Source of the DNA: Sneathiellales bacterium
GTDB lineage: Bacteria > Pseudomonadota > Alphaproteobacteria > JANQFL01
Reading direction: 5' to 3'
NCBI GenBank assembly: GCA_028277845.1
Contig: JANQFL010000088.1
Location: 1 to 45,465 of the forward strand
DNA length: 45,465 bases
Position numbers and translations under genes: made by a program. Position 1 is the first letter of the stretch; every line of letters begins with the position of its first letter. Below are positions 42,471-45,465 of the stretch, piece after piece. The notes below the pieces were generated by a model. The model saw nothing but the letters and a program-made list of their open reading frames with translations, did not search any database and was not told where the DNA came from.

Positions 42471-43667
42471 ATGCCATCGGCTCCCGCCAATATGAACGCT
42501 GACACCGCGCCCCACGTTTTTCTCGTCGCCGGCGAGCCGTCGGGCGACAATCTGGGTGCGCGGCTGATGGCGGCTCTGAAAACCATGACCGGCGGCCGCG
42601 TCACCTTCTCCGGCATCGGCGGCGGCGCCATGACCGCCGAGGGCCTGACCAGCCTGTTCCCCATTCGCGAGCTGGCGTTGATGGGGTTCGCGGAAATCCT
42701 GCCGCACCTGCCGCGGCTTATCCGGCGCCTCAATGAAACCGCAGAGACGGTGAAGCGAACCCGGCCCGATGTGGTCGTGACCATCGACTCGCCCGGCTTT
42801 ACCCTGCGCCTCGCCAAACGCCTGCGCGGCACCGGCATCCCCATCGTGCACTATGTTGCGCCGCAGGTGTGGGCCTGGAAACCGGAACGGGCGGCGGAAC
42901 TGCACGGGCTGGTCGACCACCTGATGACCTTGCTGCCGTTCGAGCCGCCCTATTTCGAGAAACACGGCATCCCCAGTACGTTTGTCGGCCACCCGGTCCT
43001 GGAATCCGGCGCCGGTCACGGCAATGGTGATGCCTTTCGCCAGCGCCACGGATTATTGCCGGATGCACCCCTGCTGTGCGTCCTGCCTGGCAGTCGCAGC
43101 AGCGAAGTGGGTCGGTTGCTGCCCGTATTCGGCGCGGCGGTGGACAAGTTGGGCGGACGGTATCCCGGCCTTTCCGTCATCGTACCCGTGGCCGAAACCG
43201 TGGCGGCGCTGGTTTCCGATGAATCGTCGGGTTGGACCGTGCCGACCATCCCGGTCACCGATCCAATTGAAAAATTCGATGCCTTCGCCGCCTGCTCCGC
43301 GGCATTGACCAAGTCCGGCACCAGCACGCTGGAACTGGCCATTTCCGGCGTGCCCATGGTGGTGTCGTACCGTATGAACCCCGTCACCGGATATCTGGCC
43401 AAGCGCGCCCTGCAGATCCCCAACGTCGCCTTGATCAACCTTCTCGCCGGACACACGCTGGTGCCGGAACTGCTGCAGGGCGACTGCAATCCCGACAAAC
43501 TGGCCGACGCGCTCAGCCGGCTGCTGGACGACGCGAACCTGCGCGACCGGCAACGGTCCGGTTTCCGCGACGCCCTGGCAAAACTGGGCGGTCTTACGCC
43601 GCCGCCGAGCGCACGGGCGGCCAAGGTGGTGCTGGAGGTCGTCGGCCAATCGGCAGTGGCTGATTGA
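42471..43667 (+). CDS. lpxB: Lipid-A-disaccharide synthase
   Basis: Glycosyltransferase (family GT19) joining UDP-2,3-diacylglucosamine and lipid X into the lipid A disaccharide at the inner face of the membrane. 398 residues, near the usual ~380-395. FLVAGEPSGDNLGARLM is the LpxB N-terminus, FPIRELALMGFAEILPHLPR the membrane-contacting segment, HYVAPQVWAWKPERA the catalytic core, and FAACSAALTKSGTSTLELAI the sugar-nucleotide site. Start is ATG 42471 or 42492; neither has a good ribosome-binding site. It is not beside fabZ-lpxA-lpxI, its normal partners. Confidence 0.94.
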   Translation: MPSAPANMNADTAPHVFLVAGEPSGDNLGARLMAALKTMTGGRVTFSGIGGGAMTAEGLTSLFPIRELALMGFAEILPHLPRLIRRLNETAETVKRTRPDVVVTIDSPGFTLRLAKRLRGTGIPIVHYVAPQVWAWKPERAAELHGLVDHLMTLLPFEPPYFEKHGIPSTFVGHPVLESGAGHGNGDAFRQRHGLLPDAPLLCVLPGSRSSEVGRLLPVFGAAVDKLGGRYPGLSVIVPVAETVAALVSDESSGWTVPTIPVTDPIEKFDAFAACSAALTKSGTSTLELAISGVPMVVSYRMNPVTGYLAKRALQIPNVALINLLAGHTLVPELLQGDCNPDKLADALSRLLDDANLRDRQRSGFRDALAKLGGLTPPPSARAAKVVLEVVGQSAVAD

Positions 43668-43705
43668 CTGTCCGACCAAACTGACGTCGGTTGCGGCGGA
43701 CGACT

Positions 43706-44167
43706 CTATCGGACAGCGAACAAGGAGATCGCTACGGAAGACGCATACCTGGCGCCCGTACCGACAAACAGCGTCGTGTTGACCCAGGCGTATCTCGGAT
43801 CGCCGGTTTCCAGCTTGGCGTGGGTCCGCATGTAGTATTCGGACGGGTCCACGTCTTCGCCGTCAGCAAGCCGCTCAAGCACGTCCTCGGGTCCATGCCG
43901 GTATCCGGTGTTGATGATTTCCACCAGTGCACCGTCATCGGATTCGAAGGCATAGCGGGTGTCGAGATACGCGCATCCGTTTCTATACACCGTCTGCCAG
44001 TCAGCGCCGAGATTGAGGATGGTGCCCGAGAGCCGTTCACCCTGCACCTTCCCGCCGACAATGGGAATAATCCGCCGGTTCCCGGCGCGCCCCTCACCCA
44101 ATTCGCGCACGGGACCCAGTTCGACCGTCAGATCGCAGGCATGTTCAAGGCTTGGCGGTGTCAGCAT
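43706..44167 (-). CDS. DUF3237 family protein
   Basis: 153-residue soluble protein. GNRRIIPIVGGKVQGERLSG and NLGADWQTVYRNGCAYLDTR are the DUF3237 signatures, and YAWVNTTLFVGTGAR is the C-terminal strand pair. Family function is unknown; a lipocalin- or cupin-like barrel is likely from the alternating strands. ATG 44167 is preferred to the GTG at 44176 because GGGGGTGG lies just ahead. Stands between lpxB and the DegT aminotransferase, in the same direction as the latter but separated from it by only 36 bp. Confidence 0.85.
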   Translation of the reverse strand: MLTPPSLEHACDLTVELGPVRELGEGRAGNRRIIPIVGGKVQGERLSGTILNLGADWQTVYRNGCAYLDTRYAFESDDGALVEIINTGYRHGPEDVLERLADGEDVDPSEYYMRTHAKLETGDPRYAWVNTTLFVGTGARYASSVAISLFAVR

Positions 44168-44203
44168 CGTAACCACCCCCGTTCGTTCAATTGCGCGGCA
44201 ATG

Positions 44204-45352
44204 TTATTGTCCCACAACTTTACCAACGGCGTCACAAATCCGGTCGACATCGCGCTCTTCGAGGTAGCCGTGAATAGGCAGCGACATGACGGTGCGGCTC
44301 ATCCGCTCGGCGGCCGGCAGCGACCCCTCGCCCGCACCGTATTGGGCGTAGGCCGGCTGCAGGTGCAGCGGCAAGGGATAGTAGATGCGGGCGCCGACGC
44401 CATTATCGTTGAGGGTCTTGATGACGTCGTCGCGGTTTTCGGTCATCACCGAATAGAGCGCCCATGCTGATGTCGAACCGTCGGGAACGTCCGGCGTCGT
44501 CACCACATTGTGCAGCCGCTCGCGGTAGCGCTCGGCGACGGCCCGGCGCACCGTCATTTCCTCGTCGAAGACATCCAGCTTGCACAGCAGGATGGCCGCC
44601 TGGATGGTGTCCAGCCGGCTGTTCATGCCGATGGCGACGGCCGTATGGCCGTTCTGGCCGTGATTGGCCAGGCAGCGGTACTTCTCCGCCAACTCGGCGC
44701 TGTCGGTGAAGATGGCGCCGCCGTCGCCGTAACAGGCCAGCGGCTTGGAGGGGTAGAAGCTGGTGGTGCTGGCCGGCGCCATGGCGCCCACCGTCCGGCC
44801 GTTGGCCGACCCGCCGAAGCTTTGCGCCGCGTCGGCCAGGACGAACAGGCCGTGTTTCTCGGCAAGGGCGTGAATGGCGGCATAGTCGGCCGGCAGGCCG
44901 AACAGGTCGACGGGAATGACCGCCTTGGGCCGTAGCGTGCCGGCCTTTTCCACATCCTCGATACGTTCCGCCAAATGGTCCGGCGACATGTTGTAGGTCG
45001 CCAGGTCGATGTCGACGAAGACCGGCGTCGCTCCCAGGGTCACAACCATCTCGGCGGTCGCCAAAAAAGTCATGGCGGGTACGAAGACGGCATCGCCGGG
45101 ACCGATGCCTTCCGCCATCATCACGATCTGCAGGGCGTCGGAGCCGTTGGCGCAGGCCACCACGTGATGGGCACCGGTATAAGCGGCCAGCCGGCTTTCC
45201 AGCTCCCGCACTTCCGGGCCGAACAGGTATTGCCCGCTTTCCAGAACGGCGGAAACGCGGGCCTGGATGCGTTGTTCCAGCCGCTGATACTGGGATTTCA
45301 GATCGACGATGGGATAAGACGTGGCCGACACGGATACCGCCTGAGTGTTCAA
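44204..45352 (-). CDS. DegT/DnrJ/EryC1-family sugar aminotransferase
   Basis: 382-residue PLP enzyme of the sensory-transduction/sugar aminotransferase class, which transfers an amino group to a nucleotide-linked keto sugar. ANGSDALQIVMMAEGIGPGD and VPAMTFLATAEMVVTLGATP are family segments. VIPVDLFGLPADYAAI and LADAAQSFGGSANGRTVGAM position PLP, and FYPSKPLACYGDGGAIFTD contains the Schiff-base Lys (about 192). MNSRLDTIQAAILLCKLDV follows. Closest in type to WbpE-like enzymes of surface polysaccharide synthesis. The start codon is uncertain: TTG 45352, or a GTG near 45331. No sugar-nucleotide partner gene is in view. Confidence 0.9.
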   Translation of the reverse strand: MNTQAVSVSATSYPIVDLKSQYQRLEQRIQARVSAVLESGQYLFGPEVRELESRLAAYTGAHHVVACANGSDALQIVMMAEGIGPGDAVFVPAMTFLATAEMVVTLGATPVFVDIDLATYNMSPDHLAERIEDVEKAGTLRPKAVIPVDLFGLPADYAAIHALAEKHGLFVLADAAQSFGGSANGRTVGAMAPASTTSFYPSKPLACYGDGGAIFTDSAELAEKYRCLANHGQNGHTAVAIGMNSRLDTIQAAILLCKLDVFDEEMTVRRAVAERYRERLHNVVTTPDVPDGSTSAWALYSVMTENRDDVIKTLNDNGVGARIYYPLPLHLQPAYAQYGAGEGSLPAAERMSRTVMSLPIHGYLEERDVDRICDAVGKVVGQ

Positions 45353-45465
45353 AGGAAACCTAGAGCAGTTCCTCTTTAGATGGAAGCATTCTGACGGAGC
45401 GTATTGGCGCCAAGGCCAAGGCTGGCGGTGAAGGCCATACCTGGCGGTATGGCCGAGACGGCAGC

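Noticed and set aside
43669-43716. Inverted repeat CTGTCCGA / TCGGACAG between lpxB and the DUF3237 gene as a bidirectional terminator
   Set aside because: The arms are 32 bp apart, one overlaps the DUF3237 stop, and there is no T-tract; too weak to call.

Overview
The window is a GC-rich, densely packed bacterial chromosome segment. The gene content suggests an alphaproteobacterium, most likely Rhodospirillales-like: metX-metW, chorismate mutase-hisC-tyrA next to a DUF2125 gene, a prkA-DUF444-SpoVR operon, a single-chain indolepyruvate oxidoreductase, PAS_5 and DUF6768 proteins, and TRAP and Liv transporters. This placement rests on recognised families and gene order, not on a marker gene. 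I found no rRNA or tRNA gene, CRISPR array or intact insertion sequence.

Layout. (1) 1-8700: amino-acid biosynthesis (metXW leftwards; chorismate mutase, hisC and tyrA rightwards), then DUF2125, an EamA exporter, a GNAT acetyltransferase, an Asp/Glu racemase-family protein and a helical-repeat hypothetical. (2) 8764-13410: the leftward stress operon prkA, DUF444, SpoVR, followed by an AT-rich gene-free stretch. (3) 13929-18824: the 2-oxoacid (indolepyruvate-type) oxidoreductase and a Liv-type substrate-binding protein, closed by a terminator. (4) 18895-24520: a mosaic accessory block. A molybdenum hydroxylase pair (XDH-like small and large subunits) lies between two 96% identical 201-bp direct repeats made from the 5' end of a PAS_5 gene. 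Each repeat abuts a dead gene: a truncated methyltransferase at one end and a wrecked Stf0 sulfotransferase at the other. (5) 24521-30322: small accessory genes, including a beta-lactamase-fold hydrolase, a sigma factor with a DUF6768 membrane partner, a GST with a broken 5' end, a ferric-reductase-like flavocytochrome with a 27-residue membrane peptide behind it, a lipoprotein and a DUF6882 protein. (6) 30350-33749: a livGFHM ABC transporter without its own binding protein. (7) 34075-35445: an AT-rich, probably acquired DUF6161-like membrane protein. (8) 35569-42383: a catabolic and transport neighbourhood with a second HisC-like aminotransferase, an HpcH/HpaI aldolase, a tautomerase-NTF2 fusion, a GntR/UTRA regulator facing a palindromic operator candidate, and a TRAP transporter (dctP, terminator, dctQ, dctM). 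(9) 42471-45352: lpxB away from its usual partners, a DUF3237 protein and a DegT-type sugar aminotransferase.

How the parts work together. The Liv binding protein at 17.6 kb could serve livGFHM at 30-34 kb, feeding amino acids to the keto-acid oxidoreductase. The GntR-TRAP-aldolase-tautomerase group looks like uptake and breakdown of a small organic acid. The most unusual items are the repeat-bounded molybdenum hydroxylase module, whose large subunit has lost the purine-anchoring glutamate, the tautomerase-NTF2 fusion, the 5-bp duplication that knocks the start off the GST, and the 27-residue membrane peptide.
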